DNA from: Amphiura filiformis | Taxonomy: Eukaryota; Echinodermata; Ophiuroidea; Amphilepidida; Amphiuridae | Direction of reading: 5' to 3' | Length of the DNA stretch: 64,000 nt | Assembly (NCBI RefSeq): GCF_039555335.1 | Contig: NC_092629.1 | Span: 33,807,796 to 33,871,795 of the forward strand | Part shown: in pieces, positions 54,899-64,000 of the stretch | Numbering within the stretch: position 1 is the first letter of the stretch | How the letters are laid out: each line of letters opens with the position of its first letter | Translations under genes and position numbers: made by a program | Notes under the pieces: generated by a model | Told to the model about the DNA's origin: nothing | What the model saw: the letters and a program-made list of their open reading frames with translations, nothing else | Databases searched by the model: none

Positions 54899-55534
54899 AA
54901 CTGCTCAAATAAAGAAAGTCCGCAGTCATGTAACCCGTCCTACACAAACACCTGATCTTGTTATGACAATATGATTGAAAAGGTCGTGTTCAGAATCATG
55001 TTAGCTGCAATTTGATACCAAATTTGCTGCCGAAAACTCTAAATTCACAGAGATTGATACCAGTATATGAAATTTGGTGCATTTTCAAAAGTTGCAAATT
55101 TAAAACGGACCACGCGGACTGTAGAGGAGAATGCAGAGCGCGACCATTGACATGGCCCGAAACAACCGCTAGGTCATATCGATCGCATCGTGCCCTAGTG
55201 TAGCAATCCATGCGTTTTAAATTAACAATTGAATAAAGCGCACTTGGGATAGTCGACATGGACCCATCGTGGGCAAGCAAGCTTGGCCATAATTATTGCC
55301 ACGCTAAGCAATTTCGACCGCGTGCTTCATTTTGATTTGCAACTTTTGAAAATGCACCAAATGCCATAAACTGGCATCAATCTTTGTCGCTTAAAGTGTT
55401 TGGTAGCAAATTTGGTATCAGATTGGAGCTAACAAGATTCCGCACACAACCGTATCAATCAAATTGTCATAACAAGATCAGGTTTTGGTGTAGGACGGGT
55501 TATATGACTGCGGACTTTCTTTATTTGAGCAGTT
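54899..55534. mobile_element. TA-flanked foldback element with long inverted arms
   Basis: TA lies at 54897-54898 and 55535-55536. The outer 46 bp (AACTGCTCAAATAAAGAAAG at the edge) are inverted with one mismatch, and similarity continues inward to about 195 bp per arm, down to GTGCATTTTCAAAAGTTGCA. Copy 1 at about 13105 lacks it. The short frames at 54996-55280 are readings of the arms. No transposase. Confidence 0.88.
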
Positions 55535-55536
55535 TA

Positions 55537-55770
55537 GTTCCAAAATGTTTCACCAAATGGCTTCAATTGGGCCATCAATTTGCAAAGTTTCTCACTTCTC
55601 AGTTATTAAATTTATTAATTATGCTTTACCCAAAGAAACTATGACATCACAAGTGCAGTTTCAGCAGTTCAGCTTTGCTGTTGTTGCCATGCAAGACTAA
55701 CGCAAGGTAAGTGGCACTTACACTAGTCTAGCATTCTACACTCGTTTTAAGTTTGAGTGAAAGACAATTG
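55537..55770. repeat. Composite repeat segment (copy 2)
   Basis: Matches 13106-13320, including CTTCTCAGTT, CATCACAAGTGCAGTTT and GCAAGACTAACGCAAGGTAA. Confidence 0.75.
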
Positions 55771-56390
55771 AATATATGAATACAAAACCCACCCAAGTCC
55801 ATGGGAAGTGATTTTGAGAGAAAAACATGTGTATCATTTTAATTCCTTAAGTTAGATTTACCTGGTCAATATGGTAAGTTTTACGTGCAAATGGGTGGGT
55901 TAAATTGTATTAGGTATGACGATTAGCATTTCAGGGACTTCGTGGGGTTCATTTTAAATTCTGGACTTGGGTGGTTTTTTTAATCATATACAAAGACAAT
56001 AATGTTGGAATGATATTACCACTAGTAAGATAATACAAAATAAAGCACACAGTTATGTATAATGTTGATAAGCATTCTGCCATGTAATATAAACCACACA
56101 CTTTCCTTGATTAAACCCATTTTTTTTTTCAAAAGTCACTCTTCAGCAATGAAAATGTTACAAACGGACTTTTATACATACTGGATTTCAATCAATGTGT
56201 TACAAGACTCAAATTATGGACTTGGGTTGATTCTTTCATACATGCTATTTTTCACATGCTCAATAGACACAGAGGATGAATTTGTGTTGTTCTTTCAAAC
56301 ATATGACAGCCCTATGTATAGCAACACTTTCCCATGCTTAACTCAATTTGGCCAAAGTATGGACTTGGGTGGCTTTTGTATTCATATATG
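55771..56390. mobile_element. 620-bp inverted-repeat element with CAATTG duplication
   Basis: CAATTG lies at 55765-55770 and 56391-56396. The ends ATATATGAATACAAAA plus CCACCCAAGTCCA are inverted over about 31 bp. The GGACTTGGGT word recurs internally near 55963 and 56218. Copy 1 near 13320 shows the uninterrupted target. The 125-codon frame at 56062-56439 runs out of the element and is not a gene. Confidence 0.82.
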
Positions 56391-56469
56391 CAATTGTGTG
56401 TGCAGTGGAAAATGCTATTATAACTGCTACTTACGTTAGACTTGTAGACAAGAGAAAAACTAAACTGCT

Positions 56470-56772
56470 TTAAGGTTAGCAACTATTTTAAACTTGCGAA
56501 TTGGTAGTTCACAGCATCTTACGAATGGTAGTGAGCTTTGGCCAAAATTGCATTGATGATTTCATAGCAAGTGTTTAGAAGAATTCAAATATCATATACT
56601 TTTGTAGGTCCTGTGGTTCTTGAGTTATGTTGTAAAGAGGGCTGAAACAACAACACTTTTGTAAAACGCACATAACTCATTAACAACAATAAATCAAGCA
56701 AGTTTTCAAAGCATATGATTTGTAGAATGAACTTTTGGCTGCTTCGACCAACAATACCGTATCTACCCTTAA
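56470..56772 (+). mobile_element. TTAA-flanked MITE (family P3), copy 3
   Basis: TTAA lies at 56470-56473 and 56769-56772. The empty site in copy 1 is AACTGCTTAAACTGC near 13405. The body matches 51015-51386 with an internal deletion near the right end. Confidence 0.88.
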
Positions 56773-56978
56773 CTGCACTTACGATAAGAGATTTAGCGCT
56801 TTTCATTGCTACTCAAAAAAAAAAATGATTACTGATCCAAATAGTTTTCATTTTGTAAAACACAAAATTGCCTCTCCTGTAAAAAGATGACAAATGCGCT
56901 TACACTATCATAATTATGATCGTCTTACATTCTTACGACGATATAATTTCTCTCTTTTTCACCATGTATAATATTATA
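56773..56978. repeat. Composite repeat segment (copy 2)
   Basis: Matches 13413-13610: GCACTTACGATAAGAGATTT, TTACTGATCCAAATAGTTTT and TTACGACGATAT. Confidence 0.75.
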
Positions 56979-57230
56979 CTCTCTAAATGTAAAAGAGTGA
57001 ATTTCCACTCTTTCAAGGAGTTGAACGAATGACAACCCGTTTTTGAGTGGAAAATACTCTAAAATGAAAGAAAGTACATTTTCTTTAGGCAATATTCACT
57101 CTTTTGAGAGTATACAGACTACTTTTTCAATCCTTATAAAGTGAAAATTTTCCACTCAAAAAGGGGTTGTCCTCCATTTCACTCTCTCACTCTTTTTTCT
57201 CCTCTTTCCACTCGGTGTACATTTAGAGAG
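56979..57230. mobile_element. 252-bp TA-flanked MITE with CTCTCTAAATGTA ends
   Basis: TA lies at 56977-56978 and 57231-57232. The ends CTCTCTAAATGTA and its complement are perfect. The interior is built of inverted AAAGAGTGAA and TTTCCACTC words. It is absent from copy 1 at about 13610. Non-coding. Confidence 0.82.
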
Positions 57231-57232
57231 TA

Positions 57233-57542
57233 ACTAACACCATGTATTATTTAAATTCGTTTTAAGGCGATGAAAAATAAACCCTGATCTACGGACGGGC
57301 GGATCGGCCGGTCGGGATTCTTTTATCTGAAAGAGGCTAAATGATTCTAAAAAAATTTTAGTTTGAAAAATCAATCCACTTCAGCCAATGTGTTTACTTG
57401 CATACATCTAAAACAACGCACCAAAGGGAATTATTATAACATATTTAATTTTGGTTTAAGGCTACGAAAAATAAAGCCTTTTCTACGGGCGGGCGGATCG
57501 GCCGGTCGGGATATTTTTCTGGAAGAGGCTAAACATATTTTG
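57233..57542. repeat. Composite repeat segment with internal duplication (copy 2)
   Basis: Contains the uninterrupted P1 target (CGTTTTAAGGCGA, near 57260). GGGCGGATCGGCCGGTCGGG occurs twice, near 57297 and 57490, marking a local duplication of about 190 bp. GGCGA-GAAAA words at 14595 and 59090 belong to the same family. Confidence 0.65.
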
Positions 57543-58641
57543 AAACTAGATGGACCGCGGTTCTCGGATGTCGCGGTTTTCGACGCATAGCGTCGACCGT
57601 GATGCCTCCACCAAAGGGAGTGATGTGGCACTTACAAGTTGATACAAAGCTTCAAGCCTAAAAGAGGAGACTGAATTTGACTGAACACCTGGATGACCCC
57701 AAAACAACCTTTCAATGACTCCTGGGTGACCCCAGATGACCCCAAAATGACCTTCCAAAAATTTGGCTCTAAATGTTGACTGTACCCACCAAGTTTCATG
57801 CCCATACGATAGTTTTTACTAATTTGACCTCAAATGACCCCTGGTGACCCCAAAATGACCTTCCAAAAAATTGGCTCTAAATGTTGACTGTACCCACCAA
57901 GTTCCATGCCCATACAACAGTTTTTACTAATTTGACCTCAAATGACCCCTGGATGACCTCAAAATGACCTTCCAAAAATTTGGCTCTGAATATTGAATGT
58001 ACCCACCAAATTTCATGCCCATACAACAGTTTTCACTAATTTGACCTCAGATGACCCCTGGGTGACCCTGGATGACCCCAAAATGACATTCCAAAAATTA
58101 GGCTCTGAATGTTGAATGTACCCTCCAAGTTTCATGCCCATACGAGTTTTTACTAATTTGACCTCAGATGACCCCTGGGTGACCCCAAAATGACCTTTCA
58201 AAATTTTGGCTCTAAATGTTGACTGTACCTACCAAGTTTCATGGTCATATGACTATTTTTGCTAATTTGACCTCAGATGACCCCTGCATGACCTCAGGAG
58301 ACCTTGACCAACTAACCAATACAAACTTGTTCTGTCTGGGGTCAAGATGCACCCACCCACCAAGTTTGAGGAACGTGCGACCCTAGTCTCTGAGAAAAGA
58401 GGTAAATAAGGAAAATGGGCCCTCTGACCTCAAATGACCTTTTACCTCAGTATATGACCTTGGACCTCACCCAAAAAAAAAGTAGCCAGAGTTGTTGACC
58501 ATGACCCACCTATCCTGAAAATCTGAAGTCAATCCGCCCATCCATGCCCGAGATATCGCACCCGGACGGAAGGACGGAAGCACGGAAGGACGGAAGGACG
58601 GACATTGCAAAAACAGTATGCCTCGCGGTGGAGGCATAAAA
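57543..58641 (+). mobile_element. Tandem-repeat-bearing element with subterminal inverted repeat and terminal hairpin
   Basis: Left side: TGATGCCTCCACC. Right side: GGTGGAGGCATA, folded as TATGCCTC-GCGGTG-GAGGCATA at the very end. Between them are about five diverged units of 105-125 bp with GGCTCTAAATGTTGACTGTA, CCACCAAGTTTCATGCCCAT and TTTGACCTCAAATGACCCC, then a GGAAGGAC short repeat (58563-58603). The flanking repeat is continuous without it (compare 58965-59010). The layout resembles the Helitron-like pair at 19-22 kb, but the usual CTAG end was not found. Confidence 0.6.
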
Positions 58642-59300
58642 ACAAATCAGTCGAATTCAATCCTCTTCGGTCAGTGATATATTACCAAGTGTATCTCTAC
58701 CAATACATTGACCTTCTGTCTTTAAGTAAATAACCTCACCATATCCATTTATTCCAAATCCTTTAGCGAAAATACAAATCTACATACCGTATCGTCAGCA
58801 GAATTTGGCGAAATTGAGATTGAGATTAAACATGACATCGCAAGTGAAGTTTAAGCAGTTCTGTTTTGCTGTTGCCCTGCTAGACTAACGCAAGGTAAGT
58901 GTCACTTACAATAGTGTAGCATTCTTACATGTATTATTTAAACGGGTGGGCGGATTGCTAAATTTGCTCAAGATATTTTGAAAGAAAACAAATCAGTCAA
59001 ATTCAATCCTCTTCGGTCAGTGTTTTTACTTCCAATAAAAGCCCTAAAACGCAAAATCTAGGCCGGTCTGGGTATTGAACAGAGTTTGTTTTCGTCGCCT
59101 ATAGGAGCGGATTTTTTAAAAACTTACACCATGGACCATAATTAATTATTATAACCTTCACCACATAAATCTTAATGCATAATAACAAGTGTATCTATAC
59201 TAATACATTAACCTTTTGTCTTTAAATAACCTCAATCGTCTCCCTTTTGTTCCAAATCCTTAAGCGAATATACAAATCAACATGCCATATCAGTTCTCTT
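58642..59300. repeat. Composite repeat, right segment (copy 2)
   Basis: Contains AATTCAATCCTCTTCGGTCA twice (58655, 59000), ATTACCAAGTGTATCTCTA, a CGTATCGTCAGCAGAAT end, GACTAACGCAAGGTAAGTG and TTTTCGTCGCC. Matches 14595-15260 in part. The segment at 63850-64000 begins to repeat its right end. Confidence 0.65.
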
Positions 59301-59859
59301 TTGTTCACCTTTTCTACTACATGTATGTATTGTAAAAAAAATTACATTTTTTTCTTAAACATCTTAATTGACCATGCCGGAGAAAGCCAGGCAGTGGCAG
59401 GAACATCAAGGTTGTCCGAATTTGCCCATATTTGGTGTAGTAGGGGTGTTTGATGAAACATCCTCACTGAAACTTTTTCAGGATTCTGACCCCCCTTGTT
59501 AAGGGTTTATAGCCCTTATTTGTTTTGGTACAATCTACCCCCTTAAAATGGATGAATTTTTCCTGAATTAAAGCCAATTTTGTATTCTCATTTTTTCACA
59601 AGTGGTTGAAGTTATTTAAGTAAATTAAGTATTTGTAGGAAACATCTGCCCCGGGCATTACAGAGAACAATTGACATTCAACCAACCCCTATCATTTGGC
59701 TCTGGGGGGTGTCTAAACATACCCCCCTCAAAAAGTCATAAAAAATTGAATTTTTATTTGATGAATTCAAATGCAAATATAAAAAATATACATCAAAATT
59801 TTGAATTTTTGTAGGTGTCATTAGAGTGACCCAACATGTGTCTGTGGGAAACAAATTAG
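59301..59859. other. Non-coding stretch, nothing recognised
   Basis: Contains CCCCCTTGTTAAGGG and CCCCCTTAAAATGG words but no definable element. The frame at 59247-59453 has no domain. Confidence 0.4.
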
Positions 59860-60190
59860 AATATCTTGGGGCGGTGTTGCTTTTTTAGAAAATGCAGTGT
59901 TTCTATATGGTTTTTAAGCAATATTACAAAGCTGAAAATATTGTAATATTAACGAAATATGTGATTATTTCAACTACATACTTTATTTAGAGCTGGTTAT
60001 TAAGTTGAGTAAGGTTAGTAATTAGAATATCTTGGGGCGGTGTTGCATTTTTTTGGAAAATACAGTGTTTCTATATGGTATTTAAGCAATATTACAAAGC
60101 TGAAAGTATTGTAATATTAACGAAATACGTGATTATTTCAACTAGATACTTTATTTATAGAGCTGGTTATTAAGTTGAGTAAGGTTTTAA
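59860..60190 (+). repeat. Two-copy direct repeat, period 166
   Basis: The block AATATCTTGGGGCGGTGTTG through TTATTAAGTTGAGTAAGGTT is repeated at 59860 and 60026 with about ten differences. It includes a small palindrome AATATTACAA/TTGTAATATT. Confidence 0.9.
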
Positions 60191-60935
60191 ACTTTAATGA
60201 CATGGATAACAAAAGCAAAATGCAAATGTTACTAAAATGTAAGTGTTTCTAGATTTTTTTCGATCTAAAATGAGAAAAACCTAAAATACTGATCAAACAC
60301 TCAGGAATTTTAAAGAACAGTTTGATTAAACAAACCGTTTATGAACAGATTCAAACAAAAGTACGAAATAAACAATTAGTTGGTAACATAAGTAAGAAAT
60401 AAACAATTATTTGGTAAGCAGCACTCCCTTAAGATTTAAATCATGATCATACAACATTACTTAGCATCAACATATAAATATGAGTTATTATAGACCTAGC
60501 AATTCAGTTATTTATTAGTGCATAATCATGATGACACTTTGCATGTTACCGTTCTTTTCGACGCCTAATTGTACTACATGGTGTCGCAGAATGTTTTATA
60601 CCGTGTTTGAACAAAATATCAAAAATATGTAGTCAACACTGTATCTATAATTTTAATATGTGCAATACAATGACACATAATGTCTCCTACTTATTCTGTA
60701 ACTTCTATTAGAAACGTCCAATTTCTAAAATCTAAAATTCCTAAGAAAGCTAAATATATGTTAATTTTAGAATTTAAAAAAAACAACCGATAGTAATGCC
60801 CTTCATACGTAAATAAATACAACTTTCCTGGTATAAATAATTTTGGGACACCCTGTAGTTGAGGACAGGCAAGTGTCAAAGTAATATTCTAGCTTACACA
60901 TAAGAAGTTGTATGGAACTGAAAGTGCAATGTTTA
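60191..60935. other. Non-coding stretch with a solitary mariner-type end
   Basis: TTTTGGGACACCCTG followed by TA (60842-60857) is the right end of some mariner-like element whose left part was not found. Otherwise AT-rich, with no gene. Confidence 0.5.
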
Positions 60936-61866
60936 CAGGGTGTCCCCCAAAAAAGAGGCCCCTCATTGCGCCCTCTTTTTCTCCTATTTCTGAAAAGTTG
61001 ATTAAATACTCGTATATTTCGGTATGTAAAAAACCTATAATCGTTAGCTTTAATAAACCAAAACAATTATTTCAATCGGCTCACAACTTTTGAAGATATG
61101 CTCTTTTGAATAAAAGTACCTGTTTTTCACTCTGTCCACGGATAGCAAACAGAGTGGTTGGGATGGCTCATGCTGTGGAGTGGCCTGCACGATCACCAGA
61201 CCTCACACCACTTGATTTGTTTCCTTTGTGGCAAAATCCAAGATCTTTGCAAACGTATTACTGAATGCATTCGCAAGTATCTGGCGCACAGGGATGGTAC
61301 GCAACGCAATTGATGCAATGAGAACCAGGGCTGAAACCTGTATTCGCCTAGGAGGCAACCAGGGCAGAGCAGCACAGTAAACTCACTTCAGAAGAACCAA
61401 AGACAAACTAAACAACCTTTTAGGGCTACCTTTTATCCTAAAAAGAGAAATGACTTATGTTGTAAAAAAAAAAAAAAACCCAACAAAGTAAGAAACATAA
61501 TAAAACAAACAAGATTTGTGGATTTTACTCTCAATCGTCCATTTTATTGAAAAGTATACCATTTTATAACTCAAACATTTCAAGCACAATCTAAGTATTC
61601 AAGCCAGAATAGATACTTTCATTTTGATTCAATCATATACATCAAACATGTTTTACTTCTCAAGTATTTATGATGTCTTGCTGTAATGTTATTTCCAGTT
61701 CAAAGATGCATTCAAAGGTCACTTTATGACTGTGCAAGTTATCTAGGTTATTTTATTCTCAGGAACAAATAACATAACATGTCTGATATCATGATGTTCC
61801 AAGAAGTTTGCTTTTAATAAACAAAATATGGATTGGTAATGGTACCAATCGTTTTGAGACAGCCTG
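60936..61866 (+). mobile_element. Mariner-like element relic, 931 bp
   Basis: The left end CAGGGTGTCCCCCAAAAAAG and the right end complement of CAGGCTGTCTCAAAACG are flanked by TA (60934-60935, 61867-61868). The inverted repeats are short and diverged. The interior carries the C-terminal remnant of a transposase. Confidence 0.75.
61150..61380 (+). pseudogene. Mariner-like transposase, C-terminal remnant
   Basis: One frame reads RVVGMAHAVEWPARSPDL then TPLDLF, containing the WPxRSPDLTPLD block that holds the last catalytic residue of mariner transposases with a terminal D. Shifted frames continue KIQDLCKRITECIRKYL and AMRTRAETCIRLGGNQ, typical of the C-terminal tail, and stop at about 61378. 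The first two catalytic aspartates and the whole DNA-binding half are missing, so it is inactive. Confidence 0.78.
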
Positions 61867-61914
61867 TATATCTCGCATGTAAATGTAGGCCTATGAATTA
61901 CATTCCAGACAGAT

Positions 61915-62520
61915 GTCCAAAAAATACATTTCTAAAATTTGATTTGTTGTCAGTGTTTGAGCCCCATACCCTTACAGATGTCCAGAAAAATAAATTATAA
62001 GATTTGACCCCAAATAACCTTTGACCTGACCCCTGCAAAGTGTTCCAAAATATTTCCCTGGTCATTAAGTTTGTTGTCACAGAGTTTGAGTCCCGTACCC
62101 CTTACAAATGTACAGACAATGCATTTCTAAAAATTGATCTCTGCATGACCTTTGACCTGACCCCTGTAAAATGTTCCCCTGGTCATGAGATTTGTTGTCA
62201 CCGAGTTTGAGCCCCATACCCCTTACGGATGTCGAGATAATGCAATTGAAAGATTTTACCCCCTTAATGACCAATTCTTTGTACAACTTTTAGACATTGG
62301 CTAAAGCCGATGCAGGTATGCAAGTCACGTCATTGTGTTATGTAATTTGTGGAAGAAGAAGCATTTTTAGTGAAAATCACATTTTGGCCATAATGACCTT
62401 TGGATGACCTTTGACTCCAAGTTGGTCATGTAACATTTGTGCCCCCACCCATTGGTCCTTGTGACCAAATATGGTTACAGGGTCCTAAAGCATATGGCTA
62501 CGATGGCTCGTTACAAGTTT
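61915..62520 (+). repeat. Diverged tandem repeat, ~125-135-bp unit
   Basis: About three units contain TTTGTTGTCACAGAGTTTGA, CCCATACCCCTTAC, GATGTCCAGA and ACCTTTGACCTGACCCCTG. A different TGACCTTTGGATGACCTTTG block follows at 62393, then GAAAGAAAGAAG near 62525. The short minus-strand frames reading the units are not genes. Confidence 0.75.
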
Positions 62521-63849
62521 GACAGAAGAAAGAAAGAAGAACTGACCAAAAAACAGTACACTCCAATTTGCGATTGTAATTGAATAAAATCCCGGTTTGA
62601 TTTAGTGAATACTTCAGTATTTATAAGGCAGTTGCAGTTCAAGCAGCATAGCATGAAATATTCGATCATAAAAGACCATATCTGCCCCAGCTACTAGAAA
62701 GGCCTACTGGAACTACATCCTATGGCTAAGATTCTTGGGCACTTGCAGTATAGTGTTTCTAGAATGATTATTTGTGAATGTAAACTGTGATCCAATTTAT
62801 TTGAAATGATTAACTTACTCCTTTATAAACTCTTGTGATTTATGTTAGTTATCAGCTATTATCACAGTAGCCAACTAATATCTTAGTTTCTTACTCGTAA
62901 CATTGAGGGCTTTTAGGCAGAATTTTTATTAATATATAAAAACAATATATATGATATACTTTAAAAAAAGCATAAACAGTAGGCCTACATAATGGACCTA
63001 CATTTATATTGCAATTTTGTTCATCATGGTTTATCACAAGGTAGTCTTGTATTCAGTATTTCTGTTTTGCATTTTACTCAGATAGCTAAATATGAATTGT
63101 TTTGTATTTAGAAACACTTCTGCAGACTTGACATGATTCTGTTTAGAAAAATCTAAAACAATGTCACCATATGAAAACATTTTAAGCATTTTAAGACTAA
63201 AAAATAGAATTGTCACATTCAGTTTCCTCCAATTTTTAGACTTACAATATCATTTTCAAGAAATTTATTAGGCGAAAATACTGTCTAGAAACACCAATTT
63301 TATGCAAATTCGTTACAACGCCCCAATCTACCATTTATTGTTTGGAGTAGACCAATATAGCCTCAAAATGTTGACATGAAAAAAAATCAATATTTAAGAT
63401 GTATATTTTCATAAAAGGGCTTTAAAATTACCCTTTTTTACATTTTTAAAAATGCTAAAGAGGGTAACATTGATGACCCCTCCTGAAAACCCAAGACCCC
63501 AATCATTGCAATTTCAAGTTCTATATTACGAATAAACTATGCTCTTGACAAATATTTCAAAATAAAATCCAATCGAGAAGTTGCTGATAGAAAAAAAACT
63601 TCATAAACTTTGCCATTTTTCAACTGTTTTCACAGCAATTTTCCTGTGTCAAAAGCCCCAAATTAGGGGGTACCCATATCTCCCTACCCAGGGGGGTCAG
63701 GTGGGTCTAGTCTGGCATGTGAAAATATGTCATCCAGTACATCCATCTTACAAAGTATGAACCGATTTGGCCAACCTTCATGTTCCCAGATTTTGTCATA
63801 TCACCTGGATCTCTCTGGCATGGACAATTAAATTCTTTTTAAATGAGGG
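62521..63849. other. Non-coding stretch, nothing recognised
   Basis: AT-rich. The minus-strand frame at 63034-63216 has no domain. No repeats with partners in the window were found. Confidence 0.4.
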
Positions 63850-64000
63850 TTGTTTCACTTACACTTTATAATAATTATATACCCTTCACCAAAATTTACC
63901 ACAATAATCTTATTATTACTATACTATTCCCCGCATTGACCTTTTATTTTTAAATAACATCAATCATCTCCAATTTTTGCAAATACAATAGTATTACTAC
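63850..64000. repeat. Third, truncated copy of the composite repeat
   Basis: ACTTACACTTTATAATAATT, ATACCCTTCACCA, ACCTTTTATTTTTAAATAAC and CATCAATCATCTCC follow the order of 59120-59250. The window ends inside it. Confidence 0.6.

Noticed and set aside
56062..56439. 125-codon frame as a membrane protein
   Set aside because: It starts inside an inverted-repeat element and runs across its right end and target duplication into the flanking repeat.

Overview
This window looks like AT-rich nuclear DNA of a marine invertebrate, most likely a deuterostome and perhaps an echinoderm. It has intron-type gene structure, one gC1q exon, an APE-type LINE, tRNA-derived SINEs, mariner relics, many small inverted-repeat elements, and scattered TAGGCCTA words of a kind I associate with echinoderm DNA. 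The species is inference. There are no bacterial-style operons, no rRNA and no CRISPR. Only one host coding exon is convincing: a C1q globular domain on the minus strand at 18.8-19.2 kb. A second candidate, a first exon at 47.5-47.65 kb, is weak. Nearly everything else is transposable elements, satellites and foldback DNA.

Layout: 0-3.7 kb holds a perfect 71-bp palindrome and two back-to-back CAGTGGCGTA-type elements sharing one target-site word. 3.7-15.4 kb is copy 1 of a large composite repeat: a 43-bp minisatellite, a foldback element, a ~142-bp tandem array with a SINE in it, then a long low-copy segment invaded by a 3.8-kb LINE and two TTAA-flanked elements. 15.4-18.4 kb has a mariner-like element with a decayed transposase and a 1.5-kb TA-flanked element. 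18.4-19.2 kb carries the C1q exon. 19.3-22.1 kb is a pair of Helitron/Helentron-like elements filled with a 146-147-bp satellite. 22.2-23.5 kb is a 1.3-kb inverted-repeat element and 23.8-25.4 kb a 120-bp satellite. 25.4-38 kb is sparse, with dispersed repeats and TTAA-flanked foldbacks. 38.7-42 kb has two more 43-bp arrays, followed by an element rich in GGGAATTCCC. 44.6-47.5 kb is a dense cluster of hairpin and foldback elements. 47.9-50.4 kb may be one 2.5-kb inverted-repeat element. 50.5-53 kb holds tRNA-derived SINEs and TTTA repeats. 53-59.3 kb is copy 2 of the composite repeat with its own, different set of insertions. 60.9-61.9 kb is a second mariner relic, and 61.9-62.5 kb another tandem array.

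The most informative feature is that the two composite copies, about 48 kb apart, are reciprocal empty sites for each other's insertions. Aligning them by eye fixes the exact ends and target duplications of seven insertions: ACTCA for the LINE, TTAA three times, TA twice and CAATTG once. TTAA-flanked elements of four families occur across the window, yet no piggyBac-type transposase was recognised. The second notable pattern is that unrelated satellites repeatedly carry nuclear-receptor-like direct repeats (AGGTCAAAGGTCA). In one of them these lie beside an ETS-like core and a TATAAAA word at nucleosome-length spacing. All comparisons were made by eye; alignments and database searches would be needed to confirm family names.
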